A stretch of DNA of 64,000 nt from Syntrophopropionicum propionicicum_A (GTDB lineage: Bacteria > Bacillota > Desulfotomaculia > Desulfotomaculales > Pelotomaculaceae): contig NZ_JBMGJC010000003.1 of NCBI RefSeq assembly GCF_048984525.1, forward strand, positions 186,001-250,000, given 5' to 3'. The notes under the pieces are model-generated. The model was not told where the DNA came from and did no database searches. It saw only the letters and a list, made by a program, of their open reading frames with translations. This document shows positions 25,141 through 34,415 of the stretch, piece by piece (the stretch's first letter is position 1; every line of letters begins with the position of its first letter). A program made the translations under genes and the position numbers.

Positions 25141-27165
25141 ATGGACGAAGAAAAAAACAAGATTGAAAAGCTGTGCATTAACAATTTACGTATGCTGGCC
25201 GCGGATATGGTGGAGAAAGCAAAATCCGGCCATCCGGGGATGCCCATGGGAGCCGCCGCGATGGCCTTTATTCTTTGGACCAGGTTCCTGAGGCACAATC
25301 CGGGAAACCCGGCCTGGCCAAACCGGGACCGCTTTGTCCTTTCAGCCGGGCACGGCTCATCATTGCTGTACGCTTTGCTCCATCTCACCGGTTATGACCT
25401 GCCGCTGGAGGAGCTAAAGAATTTTCGCCAGTGGGCCAGCAAGACCCCGGGGCACCCTGAATTCGGGCACACCACCGGGGTGGAGGTTACCACCGGGCCT
25501 CTGGGGCAGGGTGTCGCCAACGCTGTCGGCATGGCCATCGCCGAACGGTTCCTGGCGTCTTATTTCAACCGTCCCGATTACGATATAGTGGACCATTACA
25601 CCTACGTTATCGCCGGCGACGGCGACCTGATGGAGGGAGTATCGCACGAGGCCGCGTCACTTGCCGGGCACCTGAAACTGGGCAGGCTAATCTGTCTTTA
25701 TGATGATAACCATATTTCTATTGAAGGTTCTACCGACATGGCCTTCACCGAGGACCGGGCGGGGCGGTTTGAAGCATACCAGTGGCACGTGCAGAGAGTC
25801 GACGACGGAAACGACACGGAGTCCCTGGCCGAGGCCATCCAGGCGGCGCGGGCGGAGAAGGAGAGGCCCTCGCTAATCCTAGTGCGCACCCATATCGGTT
25901 ACGGCAGCCCGAACAAGCAGGATTCCCCTTCGGCCCACGGCGAGCCCCTGGGCGCGGAAGAAATCAGGCTTACCAAAGAAAACCTGGGCTGGCCCGAGGA
26001 TCCTTTCTACATCGATAAGCAGGTCAAAGATTATTTTGGCCGGGCTGTGGAAAACGGAAACTCCATGGAAGCTGAATGGCAGGAGTTATTTGACTCGTAT
26101 GCCGGTTCTTTCTCCGACCTGGCTGATGAATACCGGCAGTGGATGAAAGGATATCTTCCGGAGGGATGGGACAAATACATACCGGCGTTCCCCGCAGATG
26201 AAAAAGGCATGGCCACCAGGGCGGCATCGGGGATGGTGCTGAACGCGGTCGCCGCCAGCATGCCCAATTTAATCGGAGGGTCCGCGGACCTGGCCCCGTC
26301 AACAAAAACAATTATAAAGGGCGCGGGTGATTTCGGCCCCGGCAGCTACAGCGGCAGAAACATGCGTTTTGGCGTGAGAGAGCACGGGATGGGATCGATC
26401 CTGAACGGCATGTCGCTGCACGGCGGCATCATTCCTTATGGCGCTACCTTCCTGGTCTTTTCGGACTACATGCGCCCGCCGATCCGCATGGCGGCCATGA
26501 TGGGCCTGAAAATTATTTATGTGTTCACCCATGACAGCATCGGGGTCGGCGAAGACGGCCCCACTCACCAGCCCATCGAACACCTGGCTGTACTCAGGGC
26601 GATTCCCGGCCTGACAGTGATCCGCCCGGCGGACGCGAATGAAACTGCCGAGGCCTGGCGCTGCGCCATAGGCCAGGTTAAAGGGCCCACGGCTTTGATT
26701 TTAACCAGGCAAAACCTGCCCACACTGGACAGGAAAACGGTGTCATCGGCTGGCAAACTTCCCCGCGGCGCGTATATTCTTTTCGAAGCTGAAGGGAGAA
26801 AGCCGGATGTGATTTTGCTGGCCAGCGGCTCGGAAGTCAACCTGGCCCTGGAAGCGGCGGGCAAGCTGCAGGCAAGCGGCATCGCCGCCCGCGTGGTGAG
26901 CATGCCCAGCTGGGAACTGTTTGAGGCACAGCCGGAAGAGTACCGGAACAAGGTGCTCCCGCCGCATATAAAGGCGCGGGTAGCCGTGGAAGCCGGACTT
27001 ACCCAGGGGTGGCACCGTTATGTCGGTGAGGGGGGCAAAGTCGTCGGCATCGACCACTTCGGCGCATCCGCTCCGGCCCCGGTACTGTTTAAAGAGTTCG
27101 GTTTCACAGTGGATAACATCGTTGTAAGCGCTCTGCAAACAATCGACATGACACCGTGCGGCTGA
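25141..27165 (+). CDS. tkt: Transketolase
   Basis: A 674-residue, full-length transketolase of the non-oxidative pentose phosphate pathway; it moves two-carbon ketol units between sugar phosphates using thiamine diphosphate. Visible motifs are KSGHPGMPMG, GPLGQGVANAVGMA, the ThDP motif GDGDLMEGVSHEAASLAGHL ending in DDNHISIEG, the second-domain Glu in RFGVREHGMG and HDSIGVGEDGPTHQP. GAGGAG stands upstream of the ATG. A methyltransferase gene follows after 6 bases. Confidence 0.95.
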   Translation: MDEEKNKIEKLCINNLRMLAADMVEKAKSGHPGMPMGAAAMAFILWTRFLRHNPGNPAWPNRDRFVLSAGHGSSLLYALLHLTGYDLPLEELKNFRQWASKTPGHPEFGHTTGVEVTTGPLGQGVANAVGMAIAERFLASYFNRPDYDIVDHYTYVIAGDGDLMEGVSHEAASLAGHLKLGRLICLYDDNHISIEGSTDMAFTEDRAGRFEAYQWHVQRVDDGNDTESLAEAIQAARAEKERPSLILVRTHIGYGSPNKQDSPSAHGEPLGAEEIRLTKENLGWPEDPFYIDKQVKDYFGRAVENGNSMEAEWQELFDSYAGSFSDLADEYRQWMKGYLPEGWDKYIPAFPADEKGMATRAASGMVLNAVAASMPNLIGGSADLAPSTKTIIKGAGDFGPGSYSGRNMRFGVREHGMGSILNGMSLHGGIIPYGATFLVFSDYMRPPIRMAAMMGLKIIYVFTHDSIGVGEDGPTHQPIEHLAVLRAIPGLTVIRPADANETAEAWRCAIGQVKGPTALILTRQNLPTLDRKTVSSAGKLPRGAYILFEAEGRKPDVILLASGSEVNLALEAAGKLQASGIAARVVSMPSWELFEAQPEEYRNKVLPPHIKARVAVEAGLTQGWHRYVGEGGKVVGIDHFGASAPAPVLFKEFGFTVDNIVVSALQTIDMTPCG

Positions 27166-27171
27166 TAAAAT

Positions 27172-27741
27172 ATGATGTTTAGGTTAATGGCGCCTTTCTA
27201 TGACAGGTTTATCCGGTTTGCCGGGGTGGATAACTCCAAGACGATTCCTGAATGGCTGGCGCCGGTAAAAGATATGGAAGTACTGGACCTGGGCGGCGGT
27301 ACCGGCATAAACGCCGAAACCCTGTCCAAAGCCGGGGCGAAGGTGACTTTGGCCGACGCCTCTTATCCAATGCTCAAGCGGGCCTCGGCCAAAAAAATGG
27401 CGGTTAATCTAATCCAGGCTACAGCGGAAAGCCTGCCGCTACCGGACAGCTCCTTCGACATAGTCCTGATTTCAGACGCGTGGCACCACTTTCGAGATCA
27501 GGCAGGCGCGGCCGGCGAGGCGTCCAGGGTGCTGCGGCCGTCCGGCCGTCTGTATATCATCGACTTTGATCCGGGTAAGAAAATAACAAAAACAATAACC
27601 TTTTTTGAGAAAATGCTGGCCGAGCCAGCCGCTTTTACCCCGCCGGATGAACTGGTGAGGATAATGCGGCGGGTCGGGATCGAGGGCGCCTGCCGCGGCC
27701 TGAACTACGCTCAATTCATATACGAAGGCAGGAAAATATAA
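27172..27741 (+). CDS. Class I SAM-dependent methyltransferase
   Basis: A 189-residue methyltransferase of the UbiE/Methyltransf_11 kind. Motif I is VLDLGGGTGINAETL, the acidic residue after strand 2 is in VTLADASYPML, and motif IV is SFDIVLISDAWHHF. The C-terminal part is short, so the substrate may be small. It starts 6 bases after transketolase with no distinct ribosome binding site; its role is not clear from the context. Confidence 0.82.
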   Translation: MMFRLMAPFYDRFIRFAGVDNSKTIPEWLAPVKDMEVLDLGGGTGINAETLSKAGAKVTLADASYPMLKRASAKKMAVNLIQATAESLPLPDSSFDIVLISDAWHHFRDQAGAAGEASRVLRPSGRLYIIDFDPGKKITKTITFFEKMLAEPAAFTPPDELVRIMRRVGIEGACRGLNYAQFIYEGRKI

Positions 27742-27834
27742 AGGTATATACCCATTCCTTAAGCCGGCGCTGCCGCAAGGGAACAGCTGGATTCAACACC
27801 ATGGACGTTGCAGGATGAATATGTTGAAAACTCT

Positions 27835-27862
27835 AAAATCGCCTCCGGGCGATTTTTATTTT
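27835..27862 (+). terminator. Rho-independent terminator
   Basis: A 9-bp perfect stem (AAAATCGCC 27835-27843 with GGCGATTTT 27848-27856) has a TCCG tetraloop and a T-rich tail (ATTTTTA). It closes the tkt transcript before dnaK. Confidence 0.85.
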
Positions 27863-27995
27863 TAAAGGTAAAAATTAATCAGGATTTAATAATTTTATTA
27901 TTTTTTATTAATAACTTTTCATTAGAATTGGGGTATGCTACCAAGTAAATCGGGCATATTTATTAATTCTAAAGATACACAGGGAGGGTAAAGCA

Positions 27996-29891
27996 GTGGG
28001 AAAAACCGTGGGCATTGACCTTGGCACGACAAACTCAGTAGTAGCCGTAATGGAGGGAGGAAAACCAACTGTTATTGTAAACAGCGAGGGCGATCGCACC
28101 ACGCCTTCAGTTGTTGCTTTTAAGGAAGACGGGGAGAGGCTGGTCGGTAAGGTGGCCAGGCGCCAGTCCGTATTAAACCCGGAAAACACGCTTTATTCAG
28201 TGAAACGCTTTATCGGGCGCCGCTATTCCGAAGTAGCTGAAGAGCGGAAACTGGTCCCATACAAAGTTAAACCCGGACCAAACGACGCTGTCCGGTTTGA
28301 TATTCGCGGCAAAGACATGGCGCCTGAGGAGATCTCGGCCCTGGTGATGCGCAAGCTTATTGACGATGCTTCCAAGTACCTGGGAGAGAAAGTGACAGAC
28401 GCCGTTATCACTGTGCCGGCTTATTTTAATGACTCCCAGCGCAGCGCCACCAAGGACGCGGGCAAAATTGCCGGGCTGAACGTCCTGCGTATTATTAATG
28501 AGCCTACGGCGGCGGCGCTCGCCTATGGCCTCGATAAAAAGGCGAACGAGACTATCATGGTTTTTGACCTGGGCGGCGGGACATTCGACGTGTCCATCCT
28601 GGAGGTGGGGGATGGAGTCTTTGAGGTAAAGTCTACCAATGGCGATACCCACCTGGGCGGCGACAATTTCGACAAGGCGGTTGTCGACTGGCTGGCTGAC
28701 GGATTTAAGAAGGATTACGGAATTGACCTGCGCAATGACAAACAGGCCCTGCAGCGTTTGATCGAGGCATCGGAAAAGGCTAAAATGGAGCTTTCCGCGA
28801 CTATGGAAACCGCGATCAACCTGCCTTTTATCACTGCCGACGCCAACGGCCCCAAACACCTTGATATGAAATTAACCCGCGCCAAGTTTGAAGACCTTAC
28901 CGCTCACCTGGTGGAACGCTGCCGCGGGCCTGTCACGGCCGCCCTGGCGGACGCCAAACTGACTGAAAAGGATATTGATGAAGTTATTTTAGTGGGCGGT
29001 TCAACCCGTATACCGGCGGTACAAAAGCTGGTGCGCCAGCTGACAGGCGGCAAGGACCCCCATATGGGAGTGAACCCCGACGAGGTCGTGGCCGTCGGCG
29101 CTGCCATCCAGGGCGGCGTGCTGGCGGGAGAGGTTAAGGATGTGCTGCTGCTTGATGTCACACCCCTTTCTCTGGGCGTGGAAACACTGGGCGGGATCAT
29201 GTCCAGGGTGATTGAACGCAACACAACTATTCCTGTGCGGCGCAGCCAGATTTTCAGCACCGCTGACGACAACCAGCCGGCAGTGGACATCAATGTCCTG
29301 CAGGGTGAGCGTGAAATGGCCCGGGATAACCGGTCCCTGGGCCAGTTTAAACTGGACGGCATCCCGATGGCGCCGAGGGGAGTGCCTCAAATCGAAGTGA
29401 CCTTTGATATTGACGCCAACGGCATACTGAAAGTCGGCGCCAAGGACAAAGGAACCGGCAAAGAGCAGACCATTACCATAACCGGATCGACCAGCCTGGA
29501 CAAAGCTGAAATTGATCGCATGGTGAATGAGGCAGCCGTGAACGCGGCTGAAGACAAAAAAAGAAAACAGGAAATAGAAACCCGCAACGAGGCCGATTCA
29601 CTGGCATACCAGGTGGACCGCCAGCTGAAGGACTTGGGAGATAAAATTCCGGTCCATGAGAAGGCGCGCGCTGAGCAGTTGCTGAGCGACCTGAGGGCCG
29701 CCCTGAAAGAAAACGCGCCGATCGACCGCGTTCGCACCCTGCAGAGCGACCTGCAGCAGGCGGCATATTCACTATCCCAGTCAGCGTACGGGCAGGCCGG
29801 CGCCGCCCCGGGCGGCGCTCCCGGCGGCGGAGGCGGGGCAGCACCGCACAGCGGTGAAGATGTCGTTGACGCTGAATTTGAAGAAAAATAA
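27996..29891 (+). CDS. dnaK: Molecular chaperone DnaK (Hsp70)
   Basis: A 631-residue Hsp70. The nucleotide-binding domain carries VGIDLGTTNSVVAV, INEPTAAALAYG, FDLGGGTFDVSIL and LVGGSTRIPAV; the substrate domain follows from about residue 390 (DVTPLSLGVET), and the lid ends in a Gly-rich tail. The GTG start has GGGAGGG upstream. It opens a dnaK-grpE-cbpA-cbpM operon, unlike the hrcA-grpE-dnaK-dnaJ order usual in Firmicutes. I see no CIRCE element (GAGTGCTAA arms) upstream, so control may differ from HrcA. Confidence 0.95.
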   Translation: MGKTVGIDLGTTNSVVAVMEGGKPTVIVNSEGDRTTPSVVAFKEDGERLVGKVARRQSVLNPENTLYSVKRFIGRRYSEVAEERKLVPYKVKPGPNDAVRFDIRGKDMAPEEISALVMRKLIDDASKYLGEKVTDAVITVPAYFNDSQRSATKDAGKIAGLNVLRIINEPTAAALAYGLDKKANETIMVFDLGGGTFDVSILEVGDGVFEVKSTNGDTHLGGDNFDKAVVDWLADGFKKDYGIDLRNDKQALQRLIEASEKAKMELSATMETAINLPFITADANGPKHLDMKLTRAKFEDLTAHLVERCRGPVTAALADAKLTEKDIDEVILVGGSTRIPAVQKLVRQLTGGKDPHMGVNPDEVVAVGAAIQGGVLAGEVKDVLLLDVTPLSLGVETLGGIMSRVIERNTTIPVRRSQIFSTADDNQPAVDINVLQGEREMARDNRSLGQFKLDGIPMAPRGVPQIEVTFDIDANGILKVGAKDKGTGKEQTITITGSTSLDKAEIDRMVNEAAVNAAEDKKRKQEIETRNEADSLAYQVDRQLKDLGDKIPVHEKARAEQLLSDLRAALKENAPIDRVRTLQSDLQQAAYSLSQSAYGQAGAAPGGAPGGGGGAAPHSGEDVVDAEFEEK

Positions 29892-29940
29892 AAACAATTC
29901 GTGGATTTTTAAATAGATTAACAGGAGTCGGGAGAATGAT

Positions 29941-30423
29941 ATGAACAAAGAAGGGACCAGCGGGCAGAAGGATATAGTTTCCACCTTGAAACAGGAGCTT
30001 GATGACGAAAAGAAGCGGCACCTGCGGACGCTGGCTGATTTTGATAACTACCGCAAGCGGGTGGAACGGGACATAGAGTCCAGTTCCGCCCGCGGTAAAA
30101 AAGAGCTGATTAAGGACCTGCTGGCTGTGCTTGACAACCTTGAGCGCGCCCTGGCACAGATAGCTGACGAAAGGTACAGACAGGGGCTGGAGATGGTCTA
30201 CCAGCAGTTGTTAGGCCAACTGCGGCAGCACGGCCTGGAAACAGTGGATAGTCTGGGCAAACCATTCGATCCATGCGAGCACGAGGGTATCGGCTACCTG
30301 GAAAACGCCGGTTTCCCGCACGGACATGTAGCGGAAGAACTGTCCAGAGGATACCGGTTTGGCCGTGATTTGCTGCGGCCGGCCCGGGTTAGAGTGTCTA
30401 AAGGTTCGGTGAAAACATTATGA
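29941..30423 (+). CDS. grpE: Nucleotide exchange factor GrpE
   Basis: A 160-residue GrpE with a long N-terminal helix (LKQELDDEKKRHLRTLADFD then NYRKRVERD) and the C-terminal beta domain ending GRDLLRPARVRVS. The conserved LDNLERAL segment forms the four-helix dimer part. It releases ADP from DnaK. It is shorter than many GrpE proteins at its N-terminus. The stop overlaps the DnaJ-like start (ATGA). Confidence 0.92.
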   Translation: MNKEGTSGQKDIVSTLKQELDDEKKRHLRTLADFDNYRKRVERDIESSSARGKKELIKDLLAVLDNLERALAQIADERYRQGLEMVYQQLLGQLRQHGLETVDSLGKPFDPCEHEGIGYLENAGFPHGHVAEELSRGYRFGRDLLRPARVRVSKGSVKTL

Positions 30424-31418
30424 GCGTATCATTTCGCGATTACTACGAGATACTGGGAGTAAGCCGCGGCGCAACAGAAAAAGAGATAAAAACAGCCTAC
30501 CGGAAATTAGCCCGCAAGTGGCACCCTGACCTGCACACCGGCAAGGACAAGGAAACAGCCGAGGAAAAAATCAAGCAGATCAACGAAGCTTACGAAGTGT
30601 TGAGCGATAAGGAGAAGCGGGCCAAATACGACCAACTGGGCCAAAACTGGCGTGAAGGACAGGATTTCCGGCCGCCGCCCGACATGGACGGTTTCCAGTT
30701 CTATACCAGTACCGGCGCCGGGGCAGGCGACAGCGGCTTCAGCGACTTTTTCGAAACACTGTTCGGCGGGGGATCGCCTTTTGGGCGCCAGCCCAGGACT
30801 GCCCGCCGGACCGGTCCGGTGCGCGGCCAGGATATAGAAAGCGAGATTGAACTTGCACTGGAGGAAGCGTACCGGGGCGGGGAAAAATCGCTGCAGTTCA
30901 CCACCAGGGAAGCCTGCCGGGATTGCGGCGGGACGGGTATCCAGAATAACGCCTTTTGCCGGCGCTGCGGCGGGACCGGTGAAACTTCCGGCTCCAGGAC
31001 CCTGTCCGTTAAAATTCCGCCGGGTGTCCGCGACGGCAGCCGGATCCGGCTTAAAGGCCAGGGCGGAGAAGGTTCGGGCGGCGGGGCCAGGGGCGACCTT
31101 TACCTGCGGGTGAAACTGCTGCCGCACTCGGTATTCAAAGTCCGCGGCGAGGACCTGGAAATAGAGGTGGTCCTGCGTCCGGAGCAGGCTGTGCTGGGAG
31201 ACCAGGTTTCTGTGCCCACCCTTGACGGGCCTGTTTTGATGAAGGTGCCTCCGGGAGCTCGGGCCGGAAAACGGCTGCGCCTGAAGGGCAAGGGCCTGCC
31301 TCACCATAAGGGCAGGGGAGATGAATATGTGGTTGTCAAAATAGATATTCCTGAACACCTTTCAGCTGAAGAAGAAAGGCTTTACCGGGATCTGGCCTCG
31401 CTGAGGAAAGGGGTGTGA
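30420..31418 (+). CDS. DnaJ/CbpA-type co-chaperone with a half zinc finger
   Basis: A 332-residue J-domain protein: J domain 1-75 with HPD at 35-37, a Gly/Phe-rich linker (about 76-140), a short Cys-rich part (about 166-190) and two C-terminal substrate domains. Only two of the usual four CxxCxGxG repeats are present (CRDCGGTG, CRRCGGTG), enough for one Zn2+ instead of two. Canonical DnaJ has four, CbpA none, so this is intermediate. Its neighbour encodes a CbpM-like modulator, which argues for CbpA function. Confidence 0.88.
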   Translation: MSVSFRDYYEILGVSRGATEKEIKTAYRKLARKWHPDLHTGKDKETAEEKIKQINEAYEVLSDKEKRAKYDQLGQNWREGQDFRPPPDMDGFQFYTSTGAGAGDSGFSDFFETLFGGGSPFGRQPRTARRTGPVRGQDIESEIELALEEAYRGGEKSLQFTTREACRDCGGTGIQNNAFCRRCGGTGETSGSRTLSVKIPPGVRDGSRIRLKGQGGEGSGGGARGDLYLRVKLLPHSVFKVRGEDLEIEVVLRPEQAVLGDQVSVPTLDGPVLMKVPPGARAGKRLRLKGKGLPHHKGRGDEYVVVKIDIPEHLSAEEERLYRDLASLRKGV

Positions 31419-31422
31419 TGGA

Positions 31423-31719
31423 GTGGAAAAATATTATATGCAAATTTACCACCATGTTCAACACACCGGTGAAGAAGATATCTGGGTTGACCTGGGCAGC
31501 CTGGAAATTCACCCGGAGATGGCCCAGCTGCTGGCTGAGTTCGGCATCCTTGAGATCAAGGAGGGCCTGGTCAGGCTTAAGCACGCGGCGCGCCTGTTAA
31601 AACTGCAGCGCCTGCGCGGCAGCCTGGGAGTTAACCTCAGCGGCGCGGCCATAATCCTGGACCTGCTGGAAAGGATCGAGTCTATGCAGGAGGAGATCGA
31701 CCGGTTGAGAAGAAGGTAA
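31423..31719 (+). CDS. cbpM: Chaperone modulator CbpM-like protein
   Basis: A 98-residue MerR_2-type helical protein. LEIHPEMAQLLAEFGILE and VNLSGAAIILDLLERIESMQ match the CbpM family, which binds the J domain of CbpA and modulates it. The GTG start is 5 bases after the cbpA-like stop with AAAGGGGTG upstream. The C-terminal 20 residues are a charged coiled coil. It ends the chaperone operon, before a strong terminator. Confidence 0.82.
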   Translation: MEKYYMQIYHHVQHTGEEDIWVDLGSLEIHPEMAQLLAEFGILEIKEGLVRLKHAARLLKLQRLRGSLGVNLSGAAIILDLLERIESMQEEIDRLRRR

Positions 31720-31745
31720 AAAGAATATTTTATAGTATAATGCAG

Positions 31746-31778
31746 AACCCGTAAGCGTAAACAGGCTTGCGGGTTTTT
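31746..31778 (+). terminator. Rho-independent terminator of the chaperone operon
   Basis: An 11-bp stem with one G-T pair (AACCCGTAAGC 31746-31756 with GCTTGCGGGTT 31765-31775) has an 8-nt loop and is followed by T residues. Confidence 0.88.
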
Positions 31779-31947
31779 ACTGCAGGTAATGAAATATTCT
31801 ATTAGTATTGTTGCTTAATTTTCTGAAAATATTTTTACATATGACATAATGCGACAAATTATCGGAAGGATAAATGTCGTTAATTGTATAAATTACCTTT
31901 TTATAAAAATTATTTCAATGAGTATTTAGACCTCAGGAGGTTGTCCT

Positions 31948-33621
31948 GTGGACCAGATCCATAATTTAATGAGACGCCAGATCAGAAAACACTTTGGGAA
32001 TGCATTCATTGTTCCGGAAGATTTTCAGAGTTTCTTCAACGCGGTCAACAGCGCGTATTGGGAATCAGATACCGACCGCGGCATGCTTGAACGGGCGCTG
32101 GAGTTAAGCTCACAGGAACTTCTGCAAACCAACTCGGAAATGATGGCATTAATTAAGACCTTCCCGGATGTTTTGCTGTGGCTTAACGCTGACGGCGCCG
32201 TCACCGGTTATAAAGCGGGAGGGGCTACCGATCTGGATATTAAGATTGGGGAGATGGTGGGCAGGCGGGTTGAAGACGCTTTGGGAGACGCCGGTATTAA
32301 GCTTAATGAAGCAAATAAAAGGGTACGCTCCGAGGGCCGGCCGACAAGTATCGAATACTCCGTGGTATCCGGCAACAACGAGCTTTTTTATGAAGCGAGG
32401 CTGCTCCCGTTATTTAACGACCAGGTTTTTGCCGTAATCAGGGACATCACCCAGGCAAAAAAGATGCAGGAAGAATTGAGGAAGCACCGCGTCCACCTCG
32501 AAGAAATGGTGGAAGAGCGTACAAGGGAACTAAAAACGGCGAACGAAAAGCTCCAGCGGGAAGTAGCCGACCGTAAACAAGCCGAGGAGCGTTTTTCAAA
32601 AGCTTTTAACGCCAATCCAAATATTATGTTTATACTTACTTTCACTTACCAGCAAAAGGACGCCGTCTTCATTGATGTAAACAAAAGCTTTGAACAAATT
32701 ACAGGTTATAAGCGGGAAGAAATAATAGGGCGCAAAATCTTGGAATTTGATATATGGGAAAAGCCGGCAGATTCAAAAAGAATTGTCGATATGATCAGGG
32801 GCAATAAAGAGATCCGCAACCTTGATCTAAACTGTAGAATCAAGTCGGGCGAGGTCCGGACCTGTTTGATTTCAGTAGAGCCCATAGAGTTTGGCGGGTG
32901 CGCAAGCCTGCTTGTCAGCGCTAACGACGTCACCGAGCGGAAGAGAATAGAAAGTGAAATGGCCCGCCTTGAACGCCTGAACCTGGTAGGGGAAATGGCG
33001 GCCGGGATCGGCCATGAGCTTAGAAATCCAATGACCGCGGTGAAGGGTTTTCTGCAGCTTCTCAACGCTAAACAAGAGTACGCCAAACATAAGGAATTCT
33101 TTGACTTGATGATAGATGAAATGAACAGGGCCAATTCAATAATTACCGAGTTCCTCTCCCTGGCCAAAAACAGGATGGTCGAATTAAAAACTCATAATTT
33201 GAACAAAATCATAAAAGCCATATCACCATTAATAGATGCGGACGGAATAGTTACTGACAAGCAGATTGTATTAGAGCTGGGTGACATACCGGACATGTCG
33301 CTAAACGAAAAAGAAATCCGCCAGCTCATTTTCAACCTGACGCGCAACGGGCTGGAGGCCATGTCACCCGGCGGCATAATGACAATTAAGACCTTCAGAG
33401 AGGGCGGCGAGGTGGTCCTGGCAGTCCAGGACCAGGGACAAGGGATTGAGCCTGATGTGCTTGAGAAAATAGGCACACCTTTTTTCACGACCAAGGACCA
33501 CGGTACAGGCCTGGGTCTGGCAGTGTGTTACAGTATAGCAGACCGGCATAATGCCAAAATAGATGTAGTAAGCAGCCCAACCGGTTCTGTCTTTTATGTC
33601 AGATTTAAAGTCTTCAGGTGA
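31948..33621 (+). CDS. Orphan PAS-domain sensor histidine kinase
   Basis: A 557-residue soluble kinase. It has a helical N-terminus, a first PAS domain (about 65-170), a coiled coil (about 172-215), a second PAS domain (about 216-330), a HisKA domain with phosphoacceptor His356 in GHELRNPMTA, and a HATPase domain (NLTRNGLEAMSPGG, DQGQGI, GTGLGLAVC). There are no membrane helices and no response regulator beside it. Orphan PAS kinases of this form commonly feed the sporulation phosphorelay through Spo0F in Firmicutes; that role is inferred. The GTG start has AGGAGG upstream. Confidence 0.9.
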   Translation: MDQIHNLMRRQIRKHFGNAFIVPEDFQSFFNAVNSAYWESDTDRGMLERALELSSQELLQTNSEMMALIKTFPDVLLWLNADGAVTGYKAGGATDLDIKIGEMVGRRVEDALGDAGIKLNEANKRVRSEGRPTSIEYSVVSGNNELFYEARLLPLFNDQVFAVIRDITQAKKMQEELRKHRVHLEEMVEERTRELKTANEKLQREVADRKQAEERFSKAFNANPNIMFILTFTYQQKDAVFIDVNKSFEQITGYKREEIIGRKILEFDIWEKPADSKRIVDMIRGNKEIRNLDLNCRIKSGEVRTCLISVEPIEFGGCASLLVSANDVTERKRIESEMARLERLNLVGEMAAGIGHELRNPMTAVKGFLQLLNAKQEYAKHKEFFDLMIDEMNRANSIITEFLSLAKNRMVELKTHNLNKIIKAISPLIDADGIVTDKQIVLELGDIPDMSLNEKEIRQLIFNLTRNGLEAMSPGGIMTIKTFREGGEVVLAVQDQGQGIEPDVLEKIGTPFFTTKDHGTGLGLAVCYSIADRHNAKIDVVSSPTGSVFYVRFKVFR

Positions 33622-33687
33622 AGTTTCTGTCTATTTAACAAGGGGAATAACTTACCTGTGTCGAAATTATATCCAGGAGGTGGCATA

Positions 33688-33906
33688 ATGGATAAGCAGC
33701 AGAGAGTAGAATTGAAGATTCCCTGTCCAAACTGTGGCAGTAAAAATTTCGGGACGATGCCTGATCTATATTGTTTATTACCTACGCTGGTAAAAGATGA
33801 AAATGGCTATCAAATTGCGCCCGATCAAGGGTTGGCGGTCATGCCGATCATATGTAACGAGTGCGGCTTTATCCTTTTCTTCCATCCATTGCCAAAACAA
33901 AACTAA
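33688..33906 (+). CDS. Small zinc-ribbon-like hypothetical protein
   Basis: A 72-residue protein with two CxxC pairs, CPNCGSKNFG and CNECGFILFF, which would form one zinc ribbon. The part between is not recognised. ATG 33688 follows AGGAGGTGG; the frame extends 30 bases upstream without a better site. It stands alone before a terminator. A role in nucleic-acid or protein contact is possible but not shown. Confidence 0.75.
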   Translation: MDKQQRVELKIPCPNCGSKNFGTMPDLYCLLPTLVKDENGYQIAPDQGLAVMPIICNECGFILFFHPLPKQN

Positions 33907-33930
33907 AACCTTCCACAGCTAAATACAGGA

Positions 33931-33970
33931 AAAAAAGACTGATCTGAGTTGTTAAGACCAGTCTTTTTTG
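33931..33970 (+). terminator. Rho-independent terminator
   Basis: GACTG (33937-33941) pairs with CAGTC (33959-33963); flanking A and T tracts extend the stem and give the T run after it. The A-rich left side makes it usable in both directions, also for the minus-strand yjcZ gene. Confidence 0.8.
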
Positions 33971-34023
33971 TATTAAGATTTTATTCTTAATAATCGTTGG
34001 TTTTTTCGGTATTCAACAACTTA

Positions 34024-34134
34024 TTAGATAAAGCAGCCTATGCCAACGACCAGCAGGATCAGGATCAGGAAAAGGATAAATCCCCAGTTGGCAAAGCCTG
34101 TGCCGCCGGTTCCCACTCCAGTGCCAAAAGCCAT
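34024..34134 (-). CDS. YjcZ family tiny sporulation membrane protein
   Basis: A 36-residue protein encoded on the minus strand. A Gly-rich N-terminus (FGTGVGTGGTGFANWGF) is followed by one hydrophobic helix (ILFLILILLVVGIGCF). This is the YjcZ/tiny-TM pattern found in spore-forming Firmicutes, where such proteins are made in sporulating cells. AAAGGAGGT precedes the ATG at 34134. It is too short for ordinary gene finding. Its presence supports a spore-forming host. Confidence 0.88.
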   Translation of the reverse strand: MAFGTGVGTGGTGFANWGFILFLILILLVVGIGCFI

Positions 34135-34415
34135 TAATACGACCTCCTTTTATCAGCTTTACACGAGAAGAACCTGGAGTCTGATCCATCAGAAGGGCAG
34201 AGCTGACTTTTAGTCCCCGCAATGATGTGGTCTTCAAAAGGTTCTTTTCATTGTGTGTTTGTATTATCGTATGATAATGGAAATATTTTGGTTACTGTCG
34301 ATATTTGATGTTGCCAAATAGATGAAATTAAGTTAAACTGTACGTAGTAAATATTTATACGACGTTCAATATTGATTATTGTATAATATGGTACTTCGTA
34401 TAAGGTGGTGCGCGA

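Noticed and set aside
27863..27995. CIRCE element before dnaK
   Set aside because: No TTAGCACTC/GAGTGCTAA arms are visible in the region.
30907..30990. Frameshift or deletion explaining the half zinc finger of the J protein
   Set aside because: The frame is intact, the two remaining motifs are well formed and the flanking domains are complete, so it is a normal variant.
34013..34237. 74-codon minus-strand frame near 34.1 kb
   Set aside because: The YjcZ-type gene in another frame of the same strand has a strong ribosome binding site and a matching family pattern.
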